Source: an uncultured Bacteroidota bacterium
GTDB lineage: Bacteria > Bacteroidota > Bacteroidia > Chitinophagales > Chitinophagaceae
Assembly: GCA_903831575.1 (NCBI GenBank)
Contig: CAIKYB010000037.1
Span: forward strand, 62,001 to 126,000
Direction: 5' to 3'
DNA: 64,000 nt
Shown here: positions 63,339 through 64,000 of the stretch, in pieces
Numbering within the stretch: the stretch's first letter is position 1
Layout of the letters: each line of letters starts with the position of its first letter
Position numbers and translations under genes: made by a program
The notes under the pieces: generated by a model
What the model was told of the DNA's origin: nothing
Seen by the model: the letters and a program-made list of their open reading frames with translations, nothing else
Database searches by the model: none

Positions 63339-64000
63339 TTAATTAATGAAACTAAATAATCTTTTCCATCTAGGTCCATTTTCCCAACTAAACCAAATCA
63401 TAGACGCTTTACCTACAATATGGTCTTCTGGAACAAATCCCCAATACCTACTATCCAACGAATTGTGGCGATTATCACCCATCATCCAATAATAATTCAT
63501 CTTGAATGTATAAGTAGTAGATTGCTTTCCATTAATGAAATATTGACCATTGATATTTTCGAATTTATTCCCTTCGTATACTTGAATGACGCGTTGGTAA
63601 CGAATAAGATTATCCGCATTTAAGGTAATGGTCTCTCCTTTTTTCGGAATGATAATTGGGCCGTAATTATCAGCAGACCATTTTATAGTAGAATCTAAAA
63701 CATAATAAGGGAATAACTGGTTATCTGGCTCCATGATAAAATCGGAAAGTTTATAGCCCTGAGGAAGTTTTAAATTCTTTTTTTCTGCATTCGTTATATT
63801 TACTAATATGGTATTAGGTATTCCCATGTCTCTTATATCTCCAATATCCTCTCCAGCGTGTATTTTTATACCCATCTCTTTGAGTTGGTCCTGATCCAGC
63901 ATGACATTCGAAGGCGTTTCTAATTTATAATATCTTTCTGATTCAGGGAAAAAGTCTTGAGGTTTGTTATTTAGGAATACTTTTCCATTTACTATTTTCA
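63339..64000 (-). CDS. lepB: Signal peptidase I (partial)
   Basis: The frame remains open to the right edge, so the N-terminal part with the catalytic Ser and membrane anchors lies outside the window. Visible is the C-terminal catalytic domain, with [20 protein letters not shown], the conserved box E of type I signal peptidases. The long insertion before it (about 150 residues) is usual for Bacteroidota LepB. It cleaves Sec signal peptides at the inner membrane. Confidence 0.9.
   Translation of the reverse strand, partial: KIVNGKVFLNNKPQDFFPESERYYKLETPSNVMLDQDQLKEMGIKIHAGEDIGDIRDMGIPNTILVNITNAEKKNLKLPQGYKLSDFIMEPDNQLFPYYVLDSTIKWSADNYGPIIIPKKGETITLNADNLIRYQRVIQVYEGNKFENINGQYFINGKQSTTYTFKMNYYWMMGDNRHNSLDSRYWGFVPEDHIVGKASMIWFSWENGPRWKRLFSFIN

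Noticed and set aside
1-64000. CRISPR array
   Set aside because: No regularly spaced repeats of 24-40 bp with unique spacers were seen on either strand; the only tandem repeats are coding Gly-Tyr repeats and short palindromes.

Overview
The window comes from a Bacteroidota genome, probably near the Chitinophagaceae or another AT-rich environmental lineage (inferred, not proven). The evidence is an UpxY-type NusG antiterminator in a capsule operon, a DUF3276 (PUR-alpha-like) gene, an RteC-type regulator, a Bacteroidota-type tyrosine integrase, a DUF4248 protein and TAnnTTTG promoter -7 boxes.

Region 1 (1-18911, all minus strand) is chromosomal. A capsule/exopolysaccharide operon reads leftwards from 16295: Wza-like export lipoprotein, Wzc-like tyrosine kinase with a Gly-Tyr-rich tail, UpxY antiterminator, asparagine synthase, ABC-2 exporter (Wzm/Wzt with substrate-binding C-terminus), then glycosyltransferases and two FkbM methyltransferases, the last gene running off the left edge. 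Upstream lie a DUF3276 gene and an MsbA-like ABC transporter.

Region 2 (about 19137-62351) is an integrated element of about 43.2 kb bounded by a perfect 19-bp direct repeat (19137-19155 and 62333-62351), with a tyrosine integrase at the right end beside tRNA-Ser(UGA). From left to right it holds: a HipBA toxin-antitoxin pair; a control/replication module (frameshifted RteC-like gene, Xis-like HTH protein, Toprim primase-helicase, and a 47-bp palindrome); an AT-rich defence island with a compact BREX-like operon centred on a P-loop ATPase, methyltransferase and PglZ protein (25.0-35.5 kb); small backbone genes; and a ~17-kb leftward gene train (54893 to 37902). In transcription order that train encodes small membrane and beta-rich proteins that look like parts of a tailless virion, then cell-wall lysis proteins, then a DNA methyltransferase, RadC/JAB protein, large SNF2-like helicase and RecA-like ATPase. 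A second putative conflict pair (NERD-helicase plus TPR/OB protein) lies at 55.0-60.6 kb.

I see no relaxase, type IV secretion genes, large terminase, portal or tail gene. The element therefore looks neither like a conventional conjugative element nor like a tailed prophage. My leading hypothesis is an integrating, tailless virus-like element carrying defence cargo. Recoding candidates include an A9 tract that would add a membrane anchor to the glucosaminidase.

Region 3 (62352-64000) is chromosome again: tRNA-Ser(UGA), cytidine deaminase and a partial signal peptidase I.
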